From MGIIa-L3 sp038150305 (GTDB lineage: Archaea; Thermoplasmatota; Poseidoniia; Poseidoniales; Poseidoniaceae), in assembly GCA_038150305.1 (NCBI GenBank), contig JAYOTG010000005.1:40984-104983 (forward strand): a DNA stretch of 64,000 nt, read 5' to 3'. The translations under genes and the position numbers were made by a program. Of the stretch, positions 41,426 to 50,778 are shown piece by piece. Every line of letters starts with the position of its first letter. The stretch's first letter is position 1. A model generated the notes under the pieces. That model made no database searches. It was not told where the DNA came from and saw only the letters and a list, made by a program, of their open reading frames with translations.

Positions 41426-44418
41426 TCAGAAGAAGTCGTCGAACTCCTCAGCCACCGTGGTGGCCTGTTGTTGCCGGATGCGGGCAGCAACGATGCGCTT
41501 CAGCCGGCGGTGGCGCCCCCTGAGCACAGGCAGGCCGATGGCGACGGTGACGAAGGCAAGAAGAAGCACGCCGAGAGCGCTTTGGAAGAGGCTGTCGCTG
41601 GCCATCCCGTCGAGGAGTTTGCCCACCCATGGGCTTCCCAATGGAGGCTCGGGTTCGGGCTCAGGCTCAGGAATGAGATGTTGGTTGTAATCCCACCACT
41701 GGTCTTCGATGAGGAGGCCCACGCTGTTTCCTGAGAGGGTCACGGGGTNNNNNNNNNNACGGGGTTGTCGTTGCCGACCGCGTCCGTCGGGGTCAGGACG
41801 TAGTAGAAGAGGCGGTAGGGTCGGATGGATTCGTCGAGGCTCCCGTTCACTTCGTAGCGGCCCTGCTCGCCGGGGACGGCCTGCATGTTTTCGATCAACG
41901 GCGTCAAGGCGCCGAGATCAAGCCCTGTCGGGTCGGTTTCAACGCGGTACAGGTCCCATGACACGTTGCCCTCAGGTTCGTGATCGGGCCACGTCCAGGT
42001 CACGGCCACGTCGTAACAGCGGTCCCAGTTGCCCGTCCTTGCGTGGCATGCGCTGTCGTTCGAGAAGGTGCTCGTAGCGCGCATGTTGATGACCGTCAGC
42101 TCCGGCGGAATGGCGTCCGCACAGAACAGGCCGGGGAGCCCAGACTCAGCGCTGCTGACGTTGAGTTGGGTCAAGTCGGGCGTTCCTGAACGGTCCGCAG
42201 GTGCGATCAGGTACGACGCGCATGTCCCCGTTGCAAGGGCTTGGCCATCGTACCAGCGGTCGTTCGCGATGGAGGTGCTCGCCACAAAGGTGGTCTCGGT
42301 GAAATCCTCCCAGAAGGACGTGCTGCTGGACGCTTCAGGTGATGGGAAGAAGGTTGAGGACCCGCTTGGCATGGCCAATCGGTAGATGTTCCACCCGGAA
42401 AGGTAGGGATTCTCAAGGTCGCCACCTGCGTCCCAGAGAACCTCGAGGTGACCGTTCGGTCGCCGCTCGACGGTCACGTTCTCAACGGTGACCTGGGGCG
42501 CGGGCAGGACGCCGATGAACATGAGGACGGCGTTTTCCCGAAGGATGACATCGATGGTTCCGTCGTCATGGACCGTGGCTTCGTTCGGTGGCGACACGAA
42601 GCCCCAGGAGGTGGAGTTCATGGCCGGAAGGATTCGGAGTTCGACGGTTTCGGGGTCGATGTTGTCCGGAAGGAGTTCGCTCAGGTTGAATTGGATGGAC
42701 ATCTCGAGGAGGCCCACGTCCTGAGTGATACCATCTGGAGATTCGAGACCGAATGAATGCAGCATCAGGGGTGCCTTGCCGTTCCCCACACCGTAATTCA
42801 GCCCCAGTTGCGGGAGGCTCTCCTCGTGAGCCAACACGGCCTCGTCAAGGCTGACGCCTTGGCCGGAGTAGGCCAAGCCACCGTCAATGGCGGTGTGGTG
42901 GAGGACGGTGATGTCAAGGAACCTCGATTGCGTATGCCCAAGCACGTCACGCACGATGAGTTTGATCCTGTGATCCCCAAGGTCAAGGGAGTCGACCGGG
43001 ACGTCGATGACCTGCCCATGGCTTGCGCCTGGCACCAGGTCGAATGGCCCGTCGATCTTCCAGGTGTAATTGAGGGGGCCCGCGGCCGTGTCCGAGGTTC
43101 TGGCGATGAGCGTCATCGTTTCATCCGTGGTGTAGACGCCGTTGGAATTGGACTGGCTTATCGAGGCCCCAATTGGCCCAACTTCGATGTCGACGCCGCT
43201 CTGCGTGACCTCGTTGTCTTCAGGATTGACGTCGTTCCAAAGGCCAAGATCGATGGGAATGGTCACCGAGATGCGGCGGTCAAGCCCCGTGAAATCAAGG
43301 TCGAAGAGGCACGAATGGTCGGCCCCCGGCACCAAGCTTGGAAGTTCACAGGACTGTTGCGTGTCCAGGTTCCCAAGCAGGTCGGTGATGGTCATCGTCA
43401 TCGAAAGTCCTGAGATGGTGGTGTTGCCGTGATTTTCGACCATGGCCACGATTGCGTCGTTGCCGTAGTAGTATGGTGCGTTGGGGTCTTGCGTGTTGTG
43501 TGTGGGCATGAAGCCCATCACGACCAGGTCCGAGGTGTCGTCCAGCCTGAGGTAAACGCTGCCAACGTTGTTGGCCGTCACGAGGTCGCCGCTTGAATTG
43601 AACACGCCATATTCAAGCAAGTAGCGGCCTGGTTCGTCGTAGGAAAAGGCGGGGAGGTTCCGGCTCAGTTGGGTCAAGCCGCCCCAGCCGTAGTTGGACA
43701 AGTCGATGTCCGTGATGGATTCTGCAATCGGGGCGCCACCGAAATCGTGCATCAACCGCCATCCCCAACTCATGTTGAGGTCACACCCACTGCACAGGTA
43801 GACGTCGTAGTCGATGCGCCAGGTCTCACCCGCACGCGGATAGGTCACATTCGTGTTCAGCACGGCGCCGTCCCCGTCGCTGGCCACGTTGAGCAAACCG
43901 TCGCGGGGGTCCTGGTCCTCTGGTACGATGATGTCCTTGAATTCCTTCGTCACGATGACGTTGATCACCAAGGTATCGTCGCTCGTGTCGAAATCGCCTT
44001 CTGTGAAGGTGAAGGTGACCGTGTAGTTCCCCTGAACGGTTTCCATGGGCCAGTGGGACGTGGGCGGTGACCATTGGGTCGGGAAGGTGTAGGTCAGGCT
44101 CTGCAAGGTCGCCACGCTGGGGATGGTCCCAGCTCCGTCCCTGCAGTGGGTCGATCCGGTTGGCGCACCCTCTGGACAGGCTTCCCATTCCACATCACGA
44201 GGGGCGCTGCTGCCTCCGATGTCTTCGTTGGTCACTTGCACTTGGAGGGTGACCGGCGTGTAGGCGTTGATGTATTGACCTTCGAACGGGCTGAGGCTGT
44301 TGGTCATCGCCATGTCGCCCGAGGCCGCGGAAGCCGTCGGTAAGGTGACCATGAGCGAGGTGAGCAGAAGCCCCACGAGGAGCAGCGGTCGCCAACGAGG
44401 CAGCCTGTCTGCATCCAT
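41426..44418 (-). CDS. Large secreted, membrane-anchored protein (CARDB/Fn3-like), split by an N-run
   Basis: About 990 residues. A signal peptide is visible (LLLVGLLLTSLMVTLPTASA). The exported part is beta-rich with repeated domains similar to CARDB/Ig folds and a fibronectin-like segment (VTVERRPNGHLEVLWDAGG). A Glu-Pro repeat linker precedes one C-terminal membrane helix and a basic tail (RGRHRRLKR). Ten N at 41749-41758 break the frame. Both sides of the run carry the same 7 bases, and joining them on that overlap restores one frame (NDNPVTLSGNS). It is probably a surface protein of unknown ligand. An alternate start lies at 44445. Confidence 0.75.
41749..41758. other. Assembly gap (10 N)
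   Basis: Ten N inside the large secreted protein gene. The flanks carry an identical ACGGGGT (41742-41748 and 41759-41765), so the gap probably has no missing sequence. Confidence 0.9.
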
Positions 44419-44487
44419 GAACAAAACCTCACGCTCCTGACTCAAAGACTCATCGCTTCTATCGACGCGCAGATGCCCGGTCTTGCG

Positions 44488-45483
44488 TCATCGGATGCCC
44501 AGGGGGCCCAACACGTCTGGCGGAACGGCGCTGATGAGCACCAGCACGAGGAACATCCAACCCAGGTAGAAGAGGCTCCGGAAGAAAGAGCGGGCGGCCT
44601 TGGGCATACGCCCGTTGGCGTCGAAGGGTTCCTCTGGATCGATCTTCCAGACCGAGGCAGCATACCAGACCGTCAAGCCGGTCGCGGCCAAGGTCCAAAG
44701 CAACGGAAGGCCGGATTCGGGCCAAAGCATGGGCACCACCCCGAGGGCCAAGAGAAAGCCGCAGTAGATTTTGGATTGCAACAACGTGTGAACGGCCCCC
44801 TTTACCTCGTTCATCATCGGCACCTCAGCCTTGGCGTATTCACCGGACCTGTAGAGGGCCAGCGCCCAGAAATGAGGAGGCGTCCACAGGAAAATCAGCC
44901 CAAAGAGCATCCACGGCACCGGTGAACCAAGGTCGAGGGGGTTCATGCCGGTCAGCGCTCCGGTGTCTGCGGCCGCAACCGCCCAGCCGATCAACGGTGG
45001 CGTGGCGCCTGCGATGCCGCCGATCACGATGTTTTGTGGCGAGCGCCGCTTGAGCCAAACGGTGTACACAAGGACGTAAAACAGCACAGAAAAAGCCGAC
45101 CAAAACGCTGCTTTCCAATGGGCCAACAGAAACACTGCGCTGCCTCCTGTGCTGATGAGGAGTCCAAACAATAAGGCAGCTCGCGGCGAAATTTCACCCG
45201 AGGGAATGGGTCGCTTTGCCGTCCTTGACATCAGCGGATCGATGTCGGCGTCGTACCACATGTTAATCGCGTTTGAACCGCCCGCAGACAAGGTCCCACC
45301 GACCAAGGTGATGCTCACGGCCGTCACCGTGTCCAGCCATGACCGATCTCCTGCGATGGAGCCGTACCGCACCAGCAGGTCGTGAACAAGGATGGCGCAC
45401 ACTGCCGTGATTTGCAGCAAAACCACGACGCGGAGCTTCATCAGGTCGATGAGCACGCGGGGCAGGGCACGGCTTTCCGTCAT
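44488..45483 (-). CDS. ctaB: Protoheme IX farnesyltransferase (heme O synthase)
   Basis: A UbiA-type membrane prenyltransferase that attaches a farnesyl group to heme b to make heme O. The prenyl-diphosphate site is NMWYDADIDPLMSRTAKRP and the second Asp-containing loop is around LYRSGEYAKAEVPMM. Eight or nine membrane helices fit 331 residues. LWTPPHFWALAL and NIVIGGIAGATPPLIGW are family markers. The start overlaps the ctaA stop by 4 bp, so heme O is passed to CtaA in a coupled unit. Confidence 0.95.
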   Translation of the reverse strand: MTESRALPRVLIDLMKLRVVVLLQITAVCAILVHDLLVRYGSIAGDRSWLDTVTAVSITLVGGTLSAGGSNAINMWYDADIDPLMSRTAKRPIPSGEISPRAALLFGLLISTGGSAVFLLAHWKAAFWSAFSVLFYVLVYTVWLKRRSPQNIVIGGIAGATPPLIGWAVAAADTGALTGMNPLDLGSPVPWMLFGLIFLWTPPHFWALALYRSGEYAKAEVPMMNEVKGAVHTLLQSKIYCGFLLALGVVPMLWPESGLPLLWTLAATGLTVWYAASVWKIDPEEPFDANGRMPKAARSFFRSLFYLGWMFLVLVLISAVPPDVLGPLGIR

Positions 45484-46550
45484 TCAGACTCGCCCTCGTG
45501 GTCCATAGGGGAGACAAGGCGACTCATCATGGTCACGGAGATGGCCACCACGGCCGCGGTGACGCCCAAGACAAGATGGAGCAGCGACAAGCCCTCAGGG
45601 AACCCATCAGCGTCAGCGAAGACGATGTAGCCCGCGCCGACCAGAAGGTTCGCCATCCACAGACCCGCTGTGAAGTCCACGGCGCGGTACAGGGACATCG
45701 GTTCCCCAGCGGCACGGGACGCGGTGCGAATCCTCGCACCGCCGAGGAGGAGCAGAACACCGACCACCAAGGCCCCCACGCGATGCACCATCTGGACGAG
45801 GACCCCCGTGTGGTCAACGCTGGGCAGCAGTTGCCCCCTGCAGGCGGGCCAACCGTCGGGGAACCCGATGGAACAGGCTTGGTTGTATTGAGCACCGGGC
45901 GCGGTTGAAGACACCCATGCGCCAAGTGCAAGCAGGACCAACACCGATGCTGCGAACGCGTCCGTTCGAGCACGGTGCTGAGCAAGGAACTTGGCCGACG
46001 TGGAAAACATGCCCCACGATACGCCCTCCACCTTCCGCATCGCGATGTATTGGTGCAGCAGGGTCGACGTCCAAACGGTGGCCATGCACAGGTGCAAGGC
46101 GACGGTCCAATCGCGGTTATCGTACATGACCGTCAGCGCACCGACGCCCGCTTGCAGGACGAGCAGCACGCCGGCCAAGACCGCCGTGTTCCGAACGCGG
46201 GCGCCGTACGTGTCCCTTAACCGGTGCATCCAGAGTGCGTTGATCAAAATCGGGATGGCGACGAGCCCGACCAACAGGCGGTGGACCCACTCACTGAAGA
46301 TCTCCAGGGTGTTGTAGGTGTGCCCAGCACCGCGCGTGTCTTCGGTGGCGTCGGGGTTGTCGTCCCACCACTGCAGTTGTTCTTCCTCGCTGACGGCAAA
46401 GGTCCACGTCCCGAAGCACTTCGGCCAATCTGGACACGACTCGCCTGCGTCGAGGATGCGGATGGTGCCTCCAGCCAGGATGATGATGGCGGCCACCGCC
46501 ACCAAGCCAAGCGGGAGAAGGGAGGGACGCCGCCACCCCGCAGTCATCAC
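45480..46550 (-). CDS. ctaA: Heme A synthase
   Basis: A membrane monooxygenase that converts heme O to heme A for aa3-type terminal oxidases. About eight helices in 356 residues. The exported loop Cys pair is CPDWPKC, and paired His residues lie in EWVHRLLVG, ALHLCMA and QMVHRVGALVV, as in Cox15/CtaA. It is divergent from the exported thioredoxin gene at 46600. It implies aerobic respiration with a heme-A oxidase encoded outside this window. Confidence 0.93.
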   Translation of the reverse strand: MMTAGWRRPSLLPLGLVAVAAIIILAGGTIRILDAGESCPDWPKCFGTWTFAVSEEEQLQWWDDNPDATEDTRGAGHTYNTLEIFSEWVHRLLVGLVAIPILINALWMHRLRDTYGARVRNTAVLAGVLLVLQAGVGALTVMYDNRDWTVALHLCMATVWTSTLLHQYIAMRKVEGVSWGMFSTSAKFLAQHRARTDAFAASVLVLLALGAWVSSTAPGAQYNQACSIGFPDGWPACRGQLLPSVDHTGVLVQMVHRVGALVVGVLLLLGGARIRTASRAAGEPMSLYRAVDFTAGLWMANLLVGAGYIVFADADGFPEGLSLLHLVLGVTAAVVAISVTMMSRLVSPMDHEGESE

Positions 46551-46570
46551 TCAACTTGCGGTGGACGCCC

Positions 46571-46579
46571 TCTATTAAC
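46571..46579 (+). promoter_or_regulatory. TATA-box candidate for the exported thioredoxin gene
   Basis: TCTATTAAC lies about 25 bp before the GTG at 46600, fitting a leaderless message that starts at or near that codon. Confidence 0.5.
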
Positions 46580-46599
46580 ACCGTCCACTTGGCCACGAC

Positions 46600-47328
46600 G
46601 TGCAACGAGCCATGCTCCTGATGGTGCCGGTCGCGCTCATGCTGTGCACAGGTTTGAGCACCGCCGCAGCGAGCACCGTTGGCAACGTCTGCGAGGGAGA
46701 AACCTGCGAAGCCGACACATCGCTTCGTGTGGTCGAATACTTTGGGGCCGATTGGTGTGAACCGTGCCGCCCGGTGGAAGCGATGCTGGACGCCCTTGAA
46801 CGCCCCGATGTGCTCGTCGTCCGGCATGCACCCTCGCCGCAGGATGCCGGTTTCTCGAACCTCTCCTACCAGCGTTTTGAAGCCCATTACGGACTCGTCA
46901 GCCTCCCGGCCATCGTCATCGACGGATACGCGGTGTTGACGGGTGAAACGATGACGCTCCGGCTGGAAGAGGCCCTGAACGCCACCGAGGAAGGCAGGTT
47001 GAATCTCACAGAGAACACGACATCATGGACCAGTCCCGCTTTCGCCCCGGCCGGCCCGCACGGCGCGGACGTCAACGTCAGTTCGAGCCTTTCGGGGAGC
47101 GCCAACGGCACGTGGACAATCTCCTTGCATGACCCCGTGCCCCTCCGAGCGCTCGAAGCGGCGCTTCCCGCCCCTCAAACGCCCACGGAAACGTCCACTG
47201 AGCCCCTGTCGGGCTTGGAGCTGACGCTCATGACCGTTGCACTGGTCGGGGCTTGCGCGCCTGCGAGCGTCATGCTGTGGCGCAGCATGAAGCAGGGCCG
47301 TGAGGCCATACGCGACGAAGAATCCTGA
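46600..47328 (+). CDS. Exported thioredoxin-fold protein, membrane anchored
   Basis: 242 residues. A signal peptide (about residues 1-25) leads to a thioredoxin domain with active site GADWCEPCRPVEAM and the cis-Pro loop SLPAIVIDG. A low-complexity segment follows and then a C-terminal membrane helix (about 207-226) with a basic tail. It probably works as a disulfide reductase or isomerase outside the membrane. The start is GTG at 46600 (ATG possible at 46612). Being divergent from ctaA-ctaB, it may help cytochrome oxidase assembly (CuA/heme handling), but that is inference. Confidence 0.8.
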   Translation: MQRAMLLMVPVALMLCTGLSTAAASTVGNVCEGETCEADTSLRVVEYFGADWCEPCRPVEAMLDALERPDVLVVRHAPSPQDAGFSNLSYQRFEAHYGLVSLPAIVIDGYAVLTGETMTLRLEEALNATEEGRLNLTENTTSWTSPAFAPAGPHGADVNVSSSLSGSANGTWTISLHDPVPLRALEAALPAPQTPTETSTEPLSGLELTLMTVALVGACAPASVMLWRSMKQGREAIRDEES

Positions 47329-47412
47329 GGCCGACGGACCGGGCGCCCGGACGAAGTCTTCAAGAGGGCCCTGTTGGTCGCCGGCTTGCGAGTTCGCTCG
47401 CAGGTGCATCCC

Positions 47413-47667
47413 ATGGTCAAGCCCGCCCGACTCCACACCCGCTTTGAGCGCGCCCGCATCATCGGTGCTCGTGCCCTCCAGATCGGCATGGGTGCGCCCC
47501 TTTTTGCCAAGGAAGATGACCTCCGTACAGCCTTCCGCGAGGAACTGATCTCCCTCCACGGCAACGAAGAAGCGGACGTTCGCTTCGTCCTCGACCCGCT
47601 CAAGATCGCGCTCTACGAGTACGAGCACGAGCTCATCCCCATCGACATCGACCCGCACGACGCGTGA
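47413..47667 (+). CDS. rpoK: DNA-directed RNA polymerase subunit K (Rpo6)
   Basis: An 84-residue small RNA polymerase subunit equivalent to RPB6 and bacterial omega. RFERARIIGARALQIGMGAP is the invariant family motif. It ends in PLKIALYEYEHELIPIDI, matching the conserved C-terminus (P-x-x-I-A-x-x-E). The start at 47413 (MVKPARLHTRF) is chosen; an upstream ATG at 47374 adds 13 non-conserved residues. It converges with tryptophan dioxygenase with a 1-bp gap. Confidence 0.93.
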   Translation: MVKPARLHTRFERARIIGARALQIGMGAPLFAKEDDLRTAFREELISLHGNEEADVRFVLDPLKIALYEYEHELIPIDIDPHDA

Positions 47668-47668
47668 G

Positions 47669-48757
47669 TCACTCCGAGCCTGCGAAGCCGTAGAAGGCCG
47701 CATCGCGCGGCTGCGGCAACATCGTTTCCTTGACGAGCATGGTGCGCACCGCCCACAATTCCGTGAAAATCCGGTATTTCGTGGTGGCGTCAAGATAGTC
47801 CACGCCTGCTGACCCACCGGTGCCCATGCGCCGCCCGATCATCCGCTCCACCATGCGTGCGTGAGCGTGACGGAAGGCGAGCATCGATTGCTCCACTTCG
47901 ACGACGGTGTCGATGAGGCGACGCGGCCACGCCAACAGCGGCAAGTGCCGATGGGACTCGATGTACAGCAGGCCGGCGTGGGCGCGGTCCACGACGCCGC
48001 CCGGCCGGAGGAAGGACGCAGCGCCATCCACCCCGGCCGACATCCGGCGTTCAAGGGCCTCTGGCTCGCCTTGGCCGACGGCGACCATCCGAGCGATGAC
48101 CTCGTCCGCATGGGTCCTCATGGCCGAAAGGTGGCCGTCCACGAAGGCCGCCACAACGGCCTCGTCCCCGTCCGCATCCGCCAACGAACCGTCGATGGGG
48201 GTGCGACCAAGCCACGTCAGCAGCACGTCGTGCAGCGACGGCCGGTCCACGCGCGCCTCCAGGTCGGCCAAGGCCGCATCGGACATGTCGCCGACGCCAT
48301 GCAAGCGGCGGAGGTGCCCGATGGGGTCCACGCCCTCCACCCGCTGTTCGTCGCTGAGACCGAGGGTCAATTCCAGAGCGCGCATCTGCCACGACTCGAA
48401 GCCTGACGACGTGCCCAAGCGGTCACGGAAGGCCAAGAATTCCTGTGGGGCAAGGGTCTCCATCACCTTCCATTGTGCAGAGAGCAGGCGGAAAATCTCG
48501 GACACCCGCTCAAGGTGGCGCACCATGCGAGGAATGTCACCTTCGGGGACCGAGGGCTGGCCGAGGAGCTGAACGGTGGCGTCGAGTTCTGTCAGCACCT
48601 GCTTGAACCACAACTCGTAGATTTGGTGGACGACGATGAAGTGCTGCTCGTTGGCGCAGGGCGCAGGAAGGTGGCCATCAGGCCCTGCCTGCAGACCGAG
48701 CAATTCGTTCAGACGCAAGTATCCCGCATAGGTGATCCTTGGGCCGTGAGGGTCCAT
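47669..48757 (-). CDS. kynA: Tryptophan 2,3-dioxygenase
   Basis: A heme enzyme that opens the indole ring of L-tryptophan to N-formylkynurenine. HFIVVHQIYELWFKQVLTEL and FESWQMRALELTLGL hold substrate-site residues. FRHAHARMVERMIG has the axial heme His, and GTGGSAGVDYLDATTKYR is a C-terminal signature. About 362 residues is near the usual length. The start at 48757 is chosen over an ATG at 48850, which lies in the purP promoter. No other kynurenine genes are adjacent. It is divergent from purP. Confidence 0.92.
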   Translation of the reverse strand: MDPHGPRITYAGYLRLNELLGLQAGPDGHLPAPCANEQHFIVVHQIYELWFKQVLTELDATVQLLGQPSVPEGDIPRMVRHLERVSEIFRLLSAQWKVMETLAPQEFLAFRDRLGTSSGFESWQMRALELTLGLSDEQRVEGVDPIGHLRRLHGVGDMSDAALADLEARVDRPSLHDVLLTWLGRTPIDGSLADADGDEAVVAAFVDGHLSAMRTHADEVIARMVAVGQGEPEALERRMSAGVDGAASFLRPGGVVDRAHAGLLYIESHRHLPLLAWPRRLIDTVVEVEQSMLAFRHAHARMVERMIGRRMGTGGSAGVDYLDATTKYRIFTELWAVRTMLVKETMLPQPRDAAFYGFAGSE

Positions 48758-48836
48758 GCCACGCGGACGGGCGCGACGGCCTGAAAAGCCACCGGCGTTG
48801 AAGGTGCAGCGTGGTGCTGCGAACGTAACGGCAATG

Positions 48837-48843
48837 GATATAG
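48837..48843 (+). promoter_or_regulatory. TATA box for purP
   Basis: GATATAG lies about 26 bp before the ATG at 48866, which fits a leaderless mRNA. Confidence 0.55.
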
Positions 48844-48865
48844 AGCGCATACGGAACCGGTCGAT

Positions 48866-49978
48866 ATGGGCGTGGATGGGTCGACACTCGCGGGCTGGCT
48901 AGCGGATTACGACCCGGCCTCCATCACGATTGGCGTGGTGGCCTCACACTCCTCGCTGCAAATCCTCCACGGCGCCCGCATGGAAGGCTTCCGAACGCTT
49001 GGCATCGCTGTCGGCGAAGAGCGGCGCCGCTTCTATTCGGCCTTCCCCGGTGCCGACCCAGACGAGTGGCTGATGCTCGACCACTACCACGAATTGATGA
49101 ATCACGCCGAATGGATGCGTGAGCGCAACGTCATCATCATCCCGCACGGCTCCTTGGTCGAGTACCTCGGTTCGGACAACTTCCGAAAACTGCAAACCCC
49201 GACCTTCGGAAACCGCGGCATCCTCCACTGGGAATCGAGCCGCGAGCTTCAGCGTCAATGGCTGGAGAAGGGCGGCTGCAACATGCCTCGCGTGGTGCAG
49301 GACCCGAAGGACATCGACGGGCCCGTCATCGTCAAGTACGCCGGCGCCAAAGGCGGCCGAGGCTATTTCATCGCCCGAGATTACCGCGATTTCCGCCGCA
49401 ACGTGGACATCGAGGAGGAGTTCACCATCCAGGAGTACGTGCTCGGATGCCGCTACTACCTCCACTTCTTCTTCGACCCAACGGCCACGGACGGTTTCCA
49501 AGTCCGAGGCACGGGCAGCCATGAGGGGCAAAACCTCGGCCGGCTCGAATTGCTCTCGATGGACCGACGTGACGAATCCAACGTGGACGAGTTCTACAAG
49601 CTCGGCTCCTTGCGCGATCTGCGCGAAATGTCGCTCGAGCCGTCCTTTGTCGTGACCGGCAATCAGCCCGTCGTCATCCGCGAATCCCTGCTCCCCAAGG
49701 CCTTCCTGATGGCCGAAGGCACCGTGGCCTCCTCCTTCGAACTCGAGGAGGGCGCGCGCGGCATGATCGGTCCCTTTTGCTTGGAGACCATCGTCACCGA
49801 CCAACTCGAGTTCAAGGTCTTCGAGATCTCGGCGCGCATCGTCGCAGGCTCCAACCCCTTCGTCGGCGGCTCGCCCTACTCGGACATCAACGAGCCATTC
49901 ATGTCGACTGGCCGCCGCATTGCGCGCTCGATTCGGCTTGCGGCTGAAGGCGACCGCCTGATGGACATCCTCTCCTGA
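48866..49978 (+). CDS. purP: PurP, formate-dependent FAICAR synthetase
   Basis: An archaeal ATP-grasp enzyme that formylates AICAR with formate and ATP to give FAICAR in purine synthesis. VASHSSLQILHGARMEGFRT opens the ATP-grasp fold. IIPHGSLVEYLG, VIVKYAGAKGGRGYFIA and EYVLGCRYYLHFFFDP are family-specific blocks. EISARIVAGSNPFVGGSPY carries the metal-binding residues near the C-terminus. Length 370 is usual. This replaces the bacterial PurH transformylase. Confidence 0.94.
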   Translation: MGVDGSTLAGWLADYDPASITIGVVASHSSLQILHGARMEGFRTLGIAVGEERRRFYSAFPGADPDEWLMLDHYHELMNHAEWMRERNVIIIPHGSLVEYLGSDNFRKLQTPTFGNRGILHWESSRELQRQWLEKGGCNMPRVVQDPKDIDGPVIVKYAGAKGGRGYFIARDYRDFRRNVDIEEEFTIQEYVLGCRYYLHFFFDPTATDGFQVRGTGSHEGQNLGRLELLSMDRRDESNVDEFYKLGSLRDLREMSLEPSFVVTGNQPVVIRESLLPKAFLMAEGTVASSFELEEGARGMIGPFCLETIVTDQLEFKVFEISARIVAGSNPFVGGSPYSDINEPFMSTGRRIARSIRLAAEGDRLMDILS

Positions 49979-50015
49979 TGACCTCACAGGGCACCGTGTG
50001 CGTCCAGACTGCCTC

Positions 50016-50699
50016 TCAAAGCGAGGCGAAGGCACCGGGCTGGTACGTCCATCGCAGCGAACCTTCTGGTACATCGGCGTAATGCGCCTTGATCCTTGGT
50101 TCATTGGCCACGCGGTCGTGATATTCCACCAAGCCGGGGTAGTCGGCCAAGACGGATTTGTCAACGCCGTCAAAATTCCCGGAGAACAAGCCAAACACGT
50201 CCGTGAACACCTTCAAGTCGGCGATGTTCATCTGGTCAGTGCTGGCAATCCAGCCGGTCGTGGATTCCATAATCTTCTGTTGGAGCAGGCGCAAGTTTGC
50301 GGTTCCAATCCCGTCTTCAGCGAACAAGGCCTGCCTTACTGCGACGCGTTCTGCGTCATCGCTGATGCCAAAGGTTCCGTTCAATGGGTTGGAATGAGGC
50401 TGAATGCCGTCGATGAATTCGTCCACCTTGGCGGCCTGGTACGGGTCTGAGGGAATCAAACCGCACATGTGGCCAAGGTAGCGGAGAATGGCGGACGATT
50501 CAGCCAACCGTCCGTCAGGCGTTTCCAGCATAGGAACCATGCCCCAAGGCAACGCTCCCTGTTCCTTCAAGGCAGAAAAAGCGGCTCCGTCAATGGAAAC
50601 GTCTTGCCAATCGAGGCTGGCAAGGGTCATCGCCACTCGGGCGGATTCGGCTCGGCCTGGGATGGGGTAGTAGTAGAGCTTGTACGATGGTGATGTCAT
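50016..50699 (-). CDS. Glutathione S-transferase-like protein
   Basis: 227 residues with the two-domain GST layout. The N-terminal thioredoxin-like domain begins KLYYYPIPGRAESARVAMTL, with Tyr where sigma-class enzymes have the catalytic Tyr, and ends MVPMLETPDGRLAESSAILRYLG, with the cis-Pro and Glu-Ser that bind glutathione. The C-terminal helices include MNIADLKVFTDVFGLFSG (N-capping box region). It is most like the eukaryotic sigma/alpha/mu group. Archaea generally lack glutathione, so the thiol substrate is uncertain and the gene may be transferred. Confidence 0.85.
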   Translation of the reverse strand: MTSPSYKLYYYPIPGRAESARVAMTLASLDWQDVSIDGAAFSALKEQGALPWGMVPMLETPDGRLAESSAILRYLGHMCGLIPSDPYQAAKVDEFIDGIQPHSNPLNGTFGISDDAERVAVRQALFAEDGIGTANLRLLQQKIMESTTGWIASTDQMNIADLKVFTDVFGLFSGNFDGVDKSVLADYPGLVEYHDRVANEPRIKAHYADVPEGSLRWTYQPGAFASL

Positions 50700-50778
50700 G
50701 CGTGTCGCCTCAAGGTCGCTCCATCAAAGCGCATGGCGCTTCGTCAACCGCAGAAGCCGGCGGACCGTGCAGAACGGG

